Both the position numbers and the translations under genes were made by a program. From Aldehydirespirator sp028819505 (GTDB taxonomy: Bacteria; Actinomycetota; Acidimicrobiia; Acidimicrobiales; Aldehydirespiratoraceae), in contig OZ242297.1 of the NCBI GenBank assembly GCA_965207755.1, forward strand, positions 744,001-808,000: a DNA stretch of 64,000 nucleotides. The letters run 5' to 3'. Below are positions 51,283 to 59,350 of this stretch, piece after piece (within the stretch, counting starts at the first letter, position 1; each line of letters opens with the position of its first letter). Under the pieces are notes generated by a model, which was not told the origin of the DNA, did not search any database, and saw only the letters and a list, made by a program, of their open reading frames with translations.

Positions 51283-52371
51283 ATGGAGCTGAGCAGCCGG
51301 ATCGCAGAGGCGCGCGAGCTCGCAGGGCTGACACAGGAGCAGGTGTCCGCGGCGACGGGGCTCGGACGGACTGTGATCGCGAAGATTGAGGCAGGAACGA
51401 GAAGGCTCGCCGCGGCCGAACTCGTGGTGTTCGCCGAAGCACTCGACCGGCCTGTGGACTGGTTCTTCCGAGCATCCCCTCCAGCGGTCTTGAGTCGGCG
51501 GTCAGATCCAGTCGTAGGAGGACGGTCGCGGATGCTGGACTCGCGGGTTGAGCGGATTGCTCGCGACATCGACTTTCTGTCTGCCGAGGGTGAACTCCCA
51601 CAGATCACGAGGATTGTGATGGATCCTCCGTCGAGCGTCGAGGAGTCCGAGGCAGCCGCTGCGGAGTTGCGGGTCAAGCTCGGGGTGCCGGCCGGACCTC
51701 TCCATGGCCTCCAACGATGCGCTGAGCTAGCAGGCCTGTTCGCGTTCTCCCTCGACCTCAGCGAGGGTGGTGGCGATGCCGCGTATGTGGCGGTCGGTGA
51801 TGTCGGTGTGGCAGTCATCAACGGTGCGCTCGAGCCAGGGAGGCGCCGCTTCAATCTCGCTCACGAACTCGGTCATCATGTGTTCCAGGACGCGTACGCG
51901 CCGGAGGTCGGGCTCTCTCCGCAGGATGAGAACGAGAAGCTGATCAACGCCTTCGCGATCCATCTGCTTCTGCCCCGGCGTGACGCAGAAGTGATCAGGT
52001 CAGAGTTCGAGCGTGATCTCCGTCTCGCGGCGGTGGCGGCAGCGGTGCGCTATCGGCTGAGTTGGACCGCCGTATGCTCCCAACTGCGGAACGTCGGCGT
52101 CATCGATGCCGGGACTCGCGAGGATCTCGCAAGTCACCCGCCCTCTCGGGCGGACTTCATCGAGTTGGGGGAGCGCTGGGTTGCCGAACTCGACCCGCCT
52201 AGCGTGCCGCCGCTCTACGGGAGACGGGTTCTCGCGGCTTATCGGCGCGGGAAGCTCACCGAAGCGCGCGCCGTGGAACTCCTGTGGGGCACCGTCGATC
52301 GTTGGGAGCTCCCCGCACAGGACGAGGTGCCGCTCGAAGCATGGAGGCGCGAGTTCGAGCCGCTCGCGTGA
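51283..52371 (+). CDS. XRE helix-turn-helix and ImmA/IrrE-type metallopeptidase
   Basis: 362 residues. N-terminal XRE motif (IAEARELAGLTQEQVSAATG with LGRTVIAKIEAG). The C-terminal half is a DUF955 peptidase with the zinc motif HELGHH in FNLAHELGHHVFQ and a downstream Glu in NEKLINAFAIHLLLP. ATG 51283 is about 8 nt after a -10-like TACAGT (51269-51274), so it may be leaderless; earlier starts at 51247 and 51265 exist. GTGA overlap with the PIN-like gene makes them a toxin-antitoxin-like pair. Confidence 0.88.
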   Translation: MELSSRIAEARELAGLTQEQVSAATGLGRTVIAKIEAGTRRLAAAELVVFAEALDRPVDWFFRASPPAVLSRRSDPVVGGRSRMLDSRVERIARDIDFLSAEGELPQITRIVMDPPSSVEESEAAAAELRVKLGVPAGPLHGLQRCAELAGLFAFSLDLSEGGGDAAYVAVGDVGVAVINGALEPGRRRFNLAHELGHHVFQDAYAPEVGLSPQDENEKLINAFAIHLLLPRRDAEVIRSEFERDLRLAAVAAAVRYRLSWTAVCSQLRNVGVIDAGTREDLASHPPSRADFIELGERWVAELDPPSVPPLYGRRVLAAYRRGKLTEARAVELLWGTVDRWELPAQDEVPLEAWRREFEPLA

Positions 52372-52910
52372 GTCCATCGCTGATCTTCGACACTACATGT
52401 TTGAACCATTTCGCCTGCGCCGGAAGGCTGCCGGCACTCGAGTCGCTCGTCGATCCGTTTCGCTGCATTGCGCCAGTGGAAGTGCGAATCGAGATTCGTG
52501 CCGGCACTGCGGCGATACCGGCCCTCGCCGACGTACTGACCGCGGACTGGCTGGAGTCGGTTGAACTCTCGGAGACACGCGAACTCTCCGCCTTCGCTCG
52601 CTACAAGACGCTGCTGGGCGGCGGTTCGAGGGAGAACACCGGTGAGGCAGCCGTACTGGCGTGGGCGGGCGTCCATGGGGACGTGGCGATCATCGACGAA
52701 CGCGCCGCAAGCCGCATAGCACAACGGGACGGCATCATGGCCCACGGCTCACTATGGCTCGTCGTCCAGGGAGTCCGACGCGGCGAACTGAGGCGTTCGG
52801 CGGCTGAACAATTGGTCGATGAACTTCGGGCGACGGGCATGCGGCTACCGACCGATGGACGGAGCCTGTTCTCATGGGCGCATGAGCAAGGATTGCTCCC
52901 GCAGTGGTGA
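52368..52910 (+). CDS. PIN-like (DUF3368-type) nuclease
   Basis: 180 residues. SLIFDTTCLNHFACAGRLPA supplies the first Asp, ENTGEAAVLAWAG a Glu, and VAIIDERAASRIAQ the later acidic patch, the layout of DUF3368 PIN-like proteins. GTG start overlaps the stop of the ImmA gene. The partner presumably represses and neutralises it. The pairing with an ImmA-type antitoxin is less common than with a VapB-like partner. Confidence 0.78.
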   Translation: MSPSLIFDTTCLNHFACAGRLPALESLVDPFRCIAPVEVRIEIRAGTAAIPALADVLTADWLESVELSETRELSAFARYKTLLGGGSRENTGEAAVLAWAGVHGDVAIIDERAASRIAQRDGIMAHGSLWLVVQGVRRGELRRSAAEQLVDELRATGMRLPTDGRSLFSWAHEQGLLPQW

Positions 52911-53053
52911 GCACCCGCCAGCGGCAACTTCGTCGCTCATCTAGCCTTCGGCGTCTCCGCGAGGCGGGCAATGGGCATCCGTAGCGATGAGGCGCAGTCG
53001 TGGATCAGAGGATCTCGGGGATGGCCCCGACATACCCGGCATACTCGGAACCG

Positions 53054-53644
53054 ATGACTGAGGGCAGCTCTGTTCCTGGGACATTCCGCCCGTTCCTGGG
53101 CGGTCCGAGTGTCCATGCGCTGCGGATCGAGCTGCTGTATGTGGAGCCGATGGTGTGGCGGCGGTTCGTAGTGCCGTCGGAGACGAAGCTGCCGAAGTTC
53201 AACCGAATGCTCGAAGCCGTCATGGGCTGGGAGGGCTACCACCTGCACATGTTCGGAGTCGCCGACCTCCGCATCGGGCGGCCGGACGAATTCAGCACCG
53301 ACATCATCGACGAGCGAAACATCAAGCTGGAACAGCTGCTGCCCCGCGTCGAGTCGCAGCTGCGGTGGTCGTACGACTTCGGCGACGGCTGGGAGCACGA
53401 CGTTGTCGTCGAGGCGATCGAGGCGCCGTCGCGCGATGTGCGCTACCCAAGATGCACTGCGGGGGAGCGGGCCTGCCCGCCGGAGGACTGTGGCGGTGTC
53501 TACGGCTACGACCATCTCCGCGCCGCGCTCGCCGATCCCGCTCATCCCGAACACGAGTTCTTGGGCGATTGGGCCGGCGCAGGCTTCGATCCCGACGCCT
53601 TCGACCAGATGGTGGCCACCGTCCATCTGCGCCAGGTCCGGTAG
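53054..53644 (+). CDS. Plasmid pRiA4b ORF-3-like protein
   Basis: About 196 residues from ATG 53054 (open back to 53000). The fold is recognised by ALRIELLYVEPMVWRRFVVP, MGWEGYHLHMF, LRWSYDFGDGWEHDVVVE and the cysteine-containing PRCTAGERACPPEDCGGVYGY. Function is unknown; such proteins are often carried on plasmids and by mobile elements, which fits its place between two toxin-antitoxin loci. Confidence 0.88.
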   Translation: MTEGSSVPGTFRPFLGGPSVHALRIELLYVEPMVWRRFVVPSETKLPKFNRMLEAVMGWEGYHLHMFGVADLRIGRPDEFSTDIIDERNIKLEQLLPRVESQLRWSYDFGDGWEHDVVVEAIEAPSRDVRYPRCTAGERACPPEDCGGVYGYDHLRAALADPAHPEHEFLGDWAGAGFDPDAFDQMVATVHLRQVR

Positions 53645-53704
53645 GGAGCAGAGCGCCGGCATCGGGCGGTGGTGGTGGGGTTCGACCCTCTCCTCGTCCT
53701 GCCG

Positions 53705-53740
53705 GTAGTAGCAATAGGCGTACTACTTGGGTAGTATTGC
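53705..53740 (+). promoter_or_regulatory. mazEF operator-promoter with nested inverted repeats
   Basis: GTAGTA (53705-53710), TACTAC (53721-53726) and GTAGTA (53731-53736) alternate, giving two overlapping inverted repeats; GCAATA and TATTGC add an outer pair. The -10-like TAGTAT (53732-53737) ends 7 nt before the mazE ATG, so the transcript is likely leaderless and MazE can block it by binding. Confidence 0.6.
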
Positions 53741-53744
53741 TTCT

Positions 53745-53969
53745 ATGAAGGTCAGCGTCAGCATTCCCGAGAGCGATGTCGAGTTTCTGGACGACTACGC
53801 GCGATGCCACGGCATCGCCTCGCGGTCGGCCGCTCTGCACCGGGCCATACGGCTCCTGCGAGCCTCCGAGTTGTCGCAGCACTACGCGCAAGCGTTCTCC
53901 GAATGGGTCCAAGACGGCGAGGACGAGGTCTGGGACACGGTCGTCGGTGACGGTCTGCGCGAGGACTGA
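53745..53969 (+). CDS. MazE-like ribbon-helix-helix antitoxin
   Basis: 74 residues. KVSVSIPESDVEFLDDYARC plus SRSAALHRAIRLLRA is a ribbon-helix-helix domain, followed by an acidic tail (QDGEDEVWDTVVGDGL) suited to bind MazF. The TGA shares a base with the mazF ATG (TGATG). Confidence 0.87.
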   Translation: MKVSVSIPESDVEFLDDYARCHGIASRSAALHRAIRLLRASELSQHYAQAFSEWVQDGEDEVWDTVVGDGLRED

Positions 53970-54316
53970 TGCGAAGGGGCGAGATCCGCTTCGTTGACTT
54001 TGGTCCCACGGTCGGCGCGGAGGCTGCTCGCACTCGCCCGGCTGTCATCGTGAGCAACGACGGTGCCAACACGATCGCAGCACTGCTGGGGCGCGGGGTC
54101 GTGACGGTGGTTCCGGCGACGTCCAACATGGAAGTGGTCCATCCGTTCCAGGTGCTCTTGGCCGCCACCGAGAGCGGCCTGCGATTGGATTCCAAGGTCC
54201 AGGCGGAGCAGATCAGATCGGTCGCAGTCGAGCGAGTAGGCGAAGCGACGGGTCTCGTCCCGCTGGATCTCATGGACCGCATCGACGACGCCATAAGGCT
54301 GCATCTGGGTCTCTGA
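53969..54316 (+). CDS. mazF: MazF/PemK-like endoribonuclease toxin
   Basis: 115 residues. MRRGEIRFVDFGPTVGAEAA with RPAVIVSND begins the MazF barrel; VVTVVPATSN and LDSKVQAEQIRSVAVERVGE complete it. The conserved Arg, Thr/Ser and Gln sites of MazF are visible. ATG 53969 overlaps the antitoxin stop. It should cleave mRNA at short motifs. Confidence 0.9.
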   Translation: MRRGEIRFVDFGPTVGAEAARTRPAVIVSNDGANTIAALLGRGVVTVVPATSNMEVVHPFQVLLAATESGLRLDSKVQAEQIRSVAVERVGEATGLVPLDLMDRIDDAIRLHLGL

Positions 54317-54477
54317 CCACAACATGATTGTGTCGCTCACCCCGAGGCGGAATCGGTGCTGGGGGGAGTTCAGGGTCATCCCCGATTGGCCGCCGACAGA
54401 CCGGTGGGCACGGTGTGCCAGTGAACGAGCCGGCCCCGCAGCCGCAGGCCGCGGGCATCAATGGAGCGGGGTGGCCG

Positions 54478-54489
54478 TATGATCCGCGG
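54478..54489 (+). promoter_or_regulatory. Leaderless-type promoter before the ABC-2 exporter operon
   Basis: TATGAT (54478-54483) is followed by six bases and GTG 54490, the first codon of the ATPase homology. Transcription should start at or within a base or two of the GTG. No convincing -35 box is seen. Also nearby is a small inverted repeat GGCAC-GGT-GTGCC (54407-54419). Confidence 0.5.
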
Positions 54490-55413
54490 GTGAGCATCGT
54501 GGAGACGCAAGCGCTGACGCAGCGGTTCGGCTCCACTGTGGCGCTCGACGCTCTCGACCTCCGGATGCAGCCCGGCGTGACCGGGCTGGTGGGCGCCAAC
54601 GGCGCGGGCAAGACCACCCTGCTCAACGCCATGCTGGGCCTGCGCATCCCGACGTCGGGAACGCTCACCGTGCTGGGATTCGACCCGCAGAGGGCGGGCC
54701 ACCGGCTCAGGGCCAACGTGGGGTTCGCGCCCGAGCGCAACGTGCTGCCCGACGAGATGCGGGCCGTCGACTTCGTCCGCCACTTGGCCGAGGTGCAGGG
54801 CCTGCCCCGCGGCGAGGCCCGCAACCGCGCCTCCGACACGCTGTGGCTGGTCGGGCTGGGGGAGGAGCGCCTCCGGACGCTGGGCACCATGTCCACCGGC
54901 CAGCGCCAGCGGGTGAAGCTGGCCCAGGCCATCGCCTCTGATCCCAAGCTGGTGCTGCTCGACGAGCCCACCGACGGGCTCGACCCGGTGCAGCGCAGCG
55001 AGATGCTGGCCCTCATCGGCCAGATCAGCCGGGACTTCTCGATCAGCGTGGTGCTGTCGTCGCACCAGCTCGAAGAGGTCGAGCGGGTGTGCGACAACAT
55101 CGTGGCCCTGGACGCCGGCCGCCTGGTGGCCTGCGGGCCCATCAGCGACCTCGTCGGCGCGGGCGACGGCATCACCCTCGAGCTGGTGGACGTGGCCGAG
55201 CCCGCCGGATCGGTCGACGCCGTGGAGGCCGCGCTGCGGGCCGGCGGCCTCGACGTTCGCCGCCACGAGGCCACGCTGGCGCTGCGGGGCGCGGCCTTCG
55301 AGGATCTCTGTGACCGGTCCCGCGACGCGGTGGCCGCCGCCGGCGCCCGAATCCGCCGCCTCGAGACCCGGCGCCGCACGCTCGAGGACCTCTTCGAGGA
55401 CGCCGCCCGATGA
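54490..55413 (+). CDS. ABC-2-type exporter ATP-binding protein
   Basis: 307 residues from GTG 54490. Walker A GANGAGKTT, FAPERNVLPDEM, signature MSTGQRQRVKLAQAIA, Walker B LVLLDEPTDGLDP and SSHQLEEVE. The C-terminal about 90 residues (ITLELVDVAEP, RRRTLEDLFEDAAR) resemble the accessory domain of drug-export ATPases. The frame remains open to 54328, but homology begins at the leaderless GTG. ATGA overlap with the permease. Two ATPases and two permeases follow each other, a paired exporter. Confidence 0.9.
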   Translation: MSIVETQALTQRFGSTVALDALDLRMQPGVTGLVGANGAGKTTLLNAMLGLRIPTSGTLTVLGFDPQRAGHRLRANVGFAPERNVLPDEMRAVDFVRHLAEVQGLPRGEARNRASDTLWLVGLGEERLRTLGTMSTGQRQRVKLAQAIASDPKLVLLDEPTDGLDPVQRSEMLALIGQISRDFSISVVLSSHQLEEVERVCDNIVALDAGRLVACGPISDLVGAGDGITLELVDVAEPAGSVDAVEAALRAGGLDVRRHEATLALRGAAFEDLCDRSRDAVAAAGARIRRLETRRRTLEDLFEDAAR

Positions 55414-56375
55414 GCGACACCCCGGTGCCGGACTCCAATGCGGCTGCGGCCCCCGAGGCCGCTCAGATCATCGACCGGGGATACCGGTCATACGAAGGGC
55501 CCCGCACCGGGCTGCCCGGATCGATCCGCTCGGTGGTGCGCTACTCGGTGCGCCACACCCTCGGGCTGGGCCGGGCGGCCCGGCACAAGATCCTGCCGTG
55601 GCTCGCGGTGGTCGTCGCCCTGGTACCGGCGGTGGTGTTCGTGGGGCTGGCCGTCGTGCTCGACATCGACATGATCGAGGACGAGATCCTGCCCGACTAC
55701 CACGAGTACTACGGCTTCATCACCACCGCCCTGTTCTTCTACTGCGCCATCATCGTGCCCGACATCCTGGTGGCCGACCGCCGCAACGGGATGCTCCAGC
55801 TGTACCTGTCGACCCCGCTGCAGCGGTGGAGCTATCTCGCTTCGAAGGCGGCGGCGGTGGCGGCCGCGCTGGCCGTGTTGACGATGGGGCCTGTGCTGTT
55901 CCTGCTGGTGGCCCGCACCCTCGAGGGTTCGGGGCCCGACGGGCTCATCGAGTGGATCAAGATCTTCGTGCGCATCATCGCAGCCGGTGCGGCCATCTCC
56001 GCGGCGTTCACCATGGCCAGCCTGGCCGCGGCCAGCCTCACCGACCGGCGGCTCTTCGCCACCATCGGCGTTGTCGTGCTGCTGTGGGGCAGCGGCTTCA
56101 CGACCCTGGCGCTGGTGGAGGCCGCGGACATGAGCGCGCAGGTCTACGCCTTCGACCTCGGAGGGATCGCCGACGAGCTCAAGAACCGGATCTACGGCGT
56201 CGAGGGGCTGGATCCCTTTGGAGCGCCCGAGTCCCCCGAAGACGATGTGTTCCAGCCCGGGGCTGGACGGGAACAGCTGTCCACCCTGTTCGTGGTGGCG
56301 GCCAACTTCGCGTGGGTGGCCCTGGGCTCGGCCGTGGTGTGGTGGCGCTACCGGCGACTGGCGCTGAGCCGATGA
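55410..56375 (+). CDS. ABC-2-type exporter permease
   Basis: 321 residues. Six or so hydrophobic segments (ILPWLAVVVALVPAVVFVGL; GFITTALFFYCAIIVPDILV; VAAALAVLTMGPVLFLLV; a last segment near the C-terminus). DRRNGMLQLYLSTPLQRW is the conserved loop after the second segment in ABC-2 permeases. ATGA overlaps on both sides. The N-terminus has a 40-residue hydrophilic lead. Confidence 0.88.
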   Translation: MSDTPVPDSNAAAAPEAAQIIDRGYRSYEGPRTGLPGSIRSVVRYSVRHTLGLGRAARHKILPWLAVVVALVPAVVFVGLAVVLDIDMIEDEILPDYHEYYGFITTALFFYCAIIVPDILVADRRNGMLQLYLSTPLQRWSYLASKAAAVAAALAVLTMGPVLFLLVARTLEGSGPDGLIEWIKIFVRIIAAGAAISAAFTMASLAAASLTDRRLFATIGVVVLLWGSGFTTLALVEAADMSAQVYAFDLGGIADELKNRIYGVEGLDPFGAPESPEDDVFQPGAGREQLSTLFVVAANFAWVALGSAVVWWRYRRLALSR

Positions 56376-57385
56376 GTACCAGCCCGCCCACTCCGCCGCC
56401 GCCGGGACCACCGGTGTCCCCGCCGGCACCGCCGGTCGGAGGGACGCCTCCGCCCCCGCCGCCCGACGGTTCGGCCATGGTCGAGGTGAACGGCGTGTCG
56501 AAGGTGTTCGGCGACGTCGTGGCGGTGTCCGATGTGAGCTTCTCGGTCCGGGCCGGCGTCACCGCCCTGCTCGGGCCCAACGGCGCCGGCAAGTCCACCC
56601 TGTTCAGGGTGATGTGCGGGCTGACCCCGCCCACCAAGGGCACCGTCCGGGTGCTGGGCGCCGACGCCCGCCGCGACCGCGACGTCCGGGGCCGCATCGG
56701 CCTCGTGCCGCAGCAGGACGGCCTGTTCGACCGGCTCAGCGCGCGGGAGTTCGTGACCCTGGCCGCGGCCACCGAGGCGGTGGCCGAGCCGGAGCCCGCC
56801 GCCCGGCGGGCCCTGGGAGTGGTGGGCCTCGACTCCGACGGCTCTAGGCGGGTGTCGGGCTTCTCCAAAGGCATGCGCCAGCGGGTGAAGCTGGCCGCCG
56901 CGCTGGTTCACGACCCCGAGGTGCTGATCCTCGACGAGCCCCTCACCGGGCTGGACCCGGTGCAGCGGCGCCGCATGATCGAGCTGTTCCACGGGCTGGG
57001 CGACGAGGGCCGGTGCGTGCTGGTGTCGAGCCACGTCCTCGAGGAGGTCGCCCGCCTCGGCTCCCGGATACTCCTGATCGCCCAGGGACGCCTGGCTGCC
57101 ACCGGCGACTACCGCGAGCTGCGCGAGCTCATGGACGACCGCCCCCACCGCATCCGCATCGCCGTGGACCGGCCCCGGCAGTTCGCGGCCGCCCTGGTGG
57201 AGTCGGGCACGGCCGTGGGAGTCAGCGTCGGCACGGACTCCCTCGTCGTGGACACCCGCGACGTCGACCGTCTCGGACGGGAGGTCGCTCCGCTGGCGCA
57301 GCGCCTCGAGGCCCGCCTGTCGCGGGTCGTCCCCCTCGACGAGGACCTCGAGTCGGTGTTCCGCTACCTGGTGGAGAGGCGATGA
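56372..57385 (+). CDS. ABC-2-type exporter ATP-binding protein with proline-rich N-terminus
   Basis: 337 residues. The first about 33 are a low-complexity Pro/Gly stretch (PPTPPPPGPPVSPPAPP and on), then Walker A GPNGAGKST, LVPQQDGLFDRLSAREF, signature VSGFSKGMRQRVKLAAAL, Walker B LILDEPLTGLDP and SSHVLEEV. The tail carries an accessory domain. Its stop TGA overlaps an ATG that opens the first of two micro-ORFs. The proline segment may tether it to the membrane partner or be disordered. Confidence 0.9.
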   Translation: MSTSPPTPPPPGPPVSPPAPPVGGTPPPPPPDGSAMVEVNGVSKVFGDVVAVSDVSFSVRAGVTALLGPNGAGKSTLFRVMCGLTPPTKGTVRVLGADARRDRDVRGRIGLVPQQDGLFDRLSAREFVTLAAATEAVAEPEPAARRALGVVGLDSDGSRRVSGFSKGMRQRVKLAAALVHDPEVLILDEPLTGLDPVQRRRMIELFHGLGDEGRCVLVSSHVLEEVARLGSRILLIAQGRLAATGDYRELRELMDDRPHRIRIAVDRPRQFAAALVESGTAVGVSVGTDSLVVDTRDVDRLGREVAPLAQRLEARLSRVVPLDEDLESVFRYLVERR

Positions 57386-57489
57386 TTCAGCGGTGTGCCT
57401 TCCGGGATCGGGCGATGGCTAAGCGGTGTCCCTTCCGGGATCGGGCGATGGCTCATCAGCCGTCCCCTTCCGGGAGCGCGAGGCGATGA
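57382..57489 (+). CDS. 35-residue micro-ORF with repeated RCxFRDRA motif
   Basis: ATG 57382 overlaps the ATPase stop (ATGA). The peptide contains two units of RC-(A/P)-FRDRAMA and ends HQPSPSGSARR, basic and cysteine-containing. Its stop overlaps the next micro-ORF ATG (ATGA). It lies in a tandem duplication that carries the ribosome site and start codon of the permease gene, so it may be a by-product; the preserved coupling argues that ribosomes pass through it to reach the permease. Confidence 0.45.
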   Translation: MIQRCAFRDRAMAKRCPFRDRAMAHQPSPSGSARR

Positions 57490-57563
57490 CTGAGCGGTGT
57501 CCCTTCCGGGATCGGGCGTTGGCTCATCAGCCGTCCCCTTCCGGGAGCGCGAGGCGATGACTG
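57389..57563. repeat. 71-bp tandem repeat spanning a start codon
   Basis: Unit 57422-57492 is followed by an almost identical unit 57493-57563; the only noted difference is one base near 57520. A further partial copy (33 bp) precedes at 57389-57421. Each full unit ends with GAGCGCGAGGCGATGAC, the translation start context, so duplication copied the ribosome site and ATG. Confidence 0.9.
57486..57560 (+). CDS. 24-residue micro-ORF with RCPFRDRA motif
   Basis: ATG 57486 overlaps the preceding micro-ORF stop; its TGA overlaps the permease ATG 57557 (ATGA on both sides). The peptide begins MTERCPFRDRALAHQPSP and ends in Ser/Arg residues, a shorter version of the previous one. Translation of either micro-ORF would couple the ATPase to the permease; a function of its own is undetermined. 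Confidence 0.45.
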   Translation: MTERCPFRDRALAHQPSPSGSARR

Positions 57564-58345
57564 CGACGAACCCGCCCCGAAGCCGCCGGCACGTGCCCGG
57601 CCTCCGGGCCGCGGCGCTTACCTACCGTGTGCTGGTCCGCCAGGTCCTCACCCCCGGGAGGATCGTGGCGCTGGGGGCGCTGGGCGCGCTGATGATGCTG
57701 GTCGGCTGGCTGGTCGGCCTCAACGCCGGCGACGAGGGACAGGGCGCGGCCGAGCTGCTGAGGGATGGCGCCGGCTACGCCGACGGCTTCGGGCTGATCA
57801 TCATCGTGCCCATCGTGTCGCTGGTGTTCGGCTCGTCCGTGCTGGGGGAGACCCGCGAGGACGGCACCCTCGTCTACCTCTGGCTGCGCCCCATGGCCCG
57901 CGCCCCGGTGGTGGCCGGGGCGGCCGCCGCCGCCGCCACGGCAGCGCTGCCCCTGACGGTGGTGCCGACCGCGGCGGGCGGCTGGCTGGCGGCCGACGGG
58001 GTCGCGGGGTCCGTTGACCTGGCCCTGGCCGCCGCGGTGGCGGCCGCCCTGGGCACCGCCGCCTACTCGTCGCTGTTCGTGCTGTTCGGGCTGCTCCTCA
58101 AGAAGCCGATCATCTGGGGCATCGGCTACGTGCTCCTGTGGGAGGGCCTGGCCGTCGGGCTGGGCGACTTCGCAGCCCGCCTGTCGCTCAGGGGCTACAC
58201 CCGGTCGGTGCTGAGCCACCTAGGCGGGATCGACTACGGCTTCGACCACTACACGACCACCACTGCACTCGTGGTTCTGGCCGCGGTATCGGTCGCCGGC
58301 CTGATCCTGGCCGCGGTCAGGCTCAACCGCCTCGACGTCGCCTGA
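57557..58345 (+). CDS. ABC-2-type exporter permease
   Basis: 262 residues from ATG 57557. About six hydrophobic segments, e.g. VALGALGALMMLVGWLVGLN, LIIIVPIVSLVFGSSVLG and LVVLAAVSVAGLILAAVRLN. GETREDGTLVYLWLRPMARA is the conserved cytosolic loop of ABC-2 permeases. It is probably the partner of the ATPase ending at 57385. The start follows GCGAGGCG, in a duplicated start context. A 47-bp palindrome comes 5 bp after its stop. Confidence 0.87.
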   Translation: MTATNPPRSRRHVPGLRAAALTYRVLVRQVLTPGRIVALGALGALMMLVGWLVGLNAGDEGQGAAELLRDGAGYADGFGLIIIVPIVSLVFGSSVLGETREDGTLVYLWLRPMARAPVVAGAAAAAATAALPLTVVPTAAGGWLAADGVAGSVDLALAAAVAAALGTAAYSSLFVLFGLLLKKPIIWGIGYVLLWEGLAVGLGDFAARLSLRGYTRSVLSHLGGIDYGFDHYTTTTALVVLAAVSVAGLILAAVRLNRLDVA

Positions 58346-58350
58346 TTCTG

Positions 58351-58397
58351 GAATTGGCAGCGTCACGCACGGTGTGCGTGCATAGTGCTGCCAATTC
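58351..58397. repeat. 47-bp interrupted palindrome, copy B
   Basis: Perfect outer arms GAATTGGCAGC and GCTGCCAATTC enclose an inner palindrome ACGCAC-GGT-GTGCGT. It is closely related to copy A at 1241-1287. Here it sits between convergent genes and could also work as a transcription end for both strands. Confidence 0.75.
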
Positions 58398-58430
58398 AGG
58401 AGAGGGCCTTGGTTCTGACCCCTCCGGTGG

Positions 58431-59207
58431 CTAGCGGCCGGTGAAGTTCGCCTTGCCGGGGCCCTTCTCCAGGAAGCTGGCCACACCGATGGTGGCGTCG
58501 TCGGTGCTGAAGCACTCGCCGAAGTGCTCGGTCTCGCGGGCCACCGCGTCGGCCAGCGACAGGGGCAGGCCGTCCATCACCGCCTGCTTGGCCATGCGCA
58601 GCGCCGCGGGTCCGGCCGCGTAGCCCGCGGCCATCTCGACGGCCGCGTCGTAGGTCTCCTGGGCCGGATGCACCGCAGAGACGAGGCCGACGGCGAGGGC
58701 CTCGTCGGGGTACACGTTGCGGCCGGTGTAGATGATCTCCTTGGCCCTGGTGATGCCGACGAGCCGGGGAAGGCGTTGGGTGCCCCCGCCGCCGGGGATG
58801 ATGCCCAGCTTGATCTCGGGCTGGCCGAACACCGCGTCGTCGGCGGCCACCCGGAACTCGGTGGCCATGGCCAGCTCCATGCCGCCGCCCAGCGCATAGC
58901 CGTTGACGGCCGCCACCGTGATCTGGGGCATGTTCTCAACCGCGAGGAAGGCGTCGTTGAACTGGCGTGACAGCGCCTGGGCCGCGGCCGGAGCGAGGCC
59001 GGTGAAGCCGCCGATGTCGGCGCCGGCCGCGAAGATCCGGGGCCCGCCCCAGATCACGGCCGCCCGTACGTCGCGGTCGGCCCCGACAGCGTTGGCGGCC
59101 TCGGTCAACTCGCTGAGCACTTGGGGGTTGAGGGCGTTCATCTTGGGCCGGTCGATGCGGATGGTGGCCACCCCGCTGCTGGTCTCGACTCGAACGAACT
59201 CGCTCAC
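58431..59207 (-). CDS. Enoyl-CoA hydratase/isomerase
   Basis: 258 residues. Crotonase-fold landmarks: IDRPKMNALNPQVLSEL, GPRIFAAGADIGGF (oxyanion hole), ALGGGMELAMATEFRVA with the catalytic Glu, GQPEIKLGIIPGGGGTQRLPRLVG with the second Glu, and FLEKGPGKANFTGR. GTG 59207 follows GAGGAGA. It would hydrate enoyl-CoA in fatty-acid or related catabolism. It stands alone between the ABC operon and the DUF4143 gene. Confidence 0.93.
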   Translation of the reverse strand: MSEFVRVETSSGVATIRIDRPKMNALNPQVLSELTEAANAVGADRDVRAAVIWGGPRIFAAGADIGGFTGLAPAAAQALSRQFNDAFLAVENMPQITVAAVNGYALGGGMELAMATEFRVAADDAVFGQPEIKLGIIPGGGGTQRLPRLVGITRAKEIIYTGRNVYPDEALAVGLVSAVHPAQETYDAAVEMAAGYAAGPAALRMAKQAVMDGLPLSLADAVARETEHFGECFSTDDATIGVASFLEKGPGKANFTGR

Positions 59208-59350
59208 GGCTGTCTCCTCGGTGTCTCGCGGGTTCGCGACCCTACCGGAGGCGCCGGTCGGGTATCTTCACAAGGCCTCGAAAACGAGCGAACGGGCCTC
59301 CCCTGCACAATCTGTAACTGTGAGTTTCGGACTGTGCTACCCTGATCCCT

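Noticed and set aside
57389..57563. CRISPR or integron-like repeat
   Set aside because: Two adjacent 71-bp copies and a partial, carrying a start codon; simple tandem duplication.
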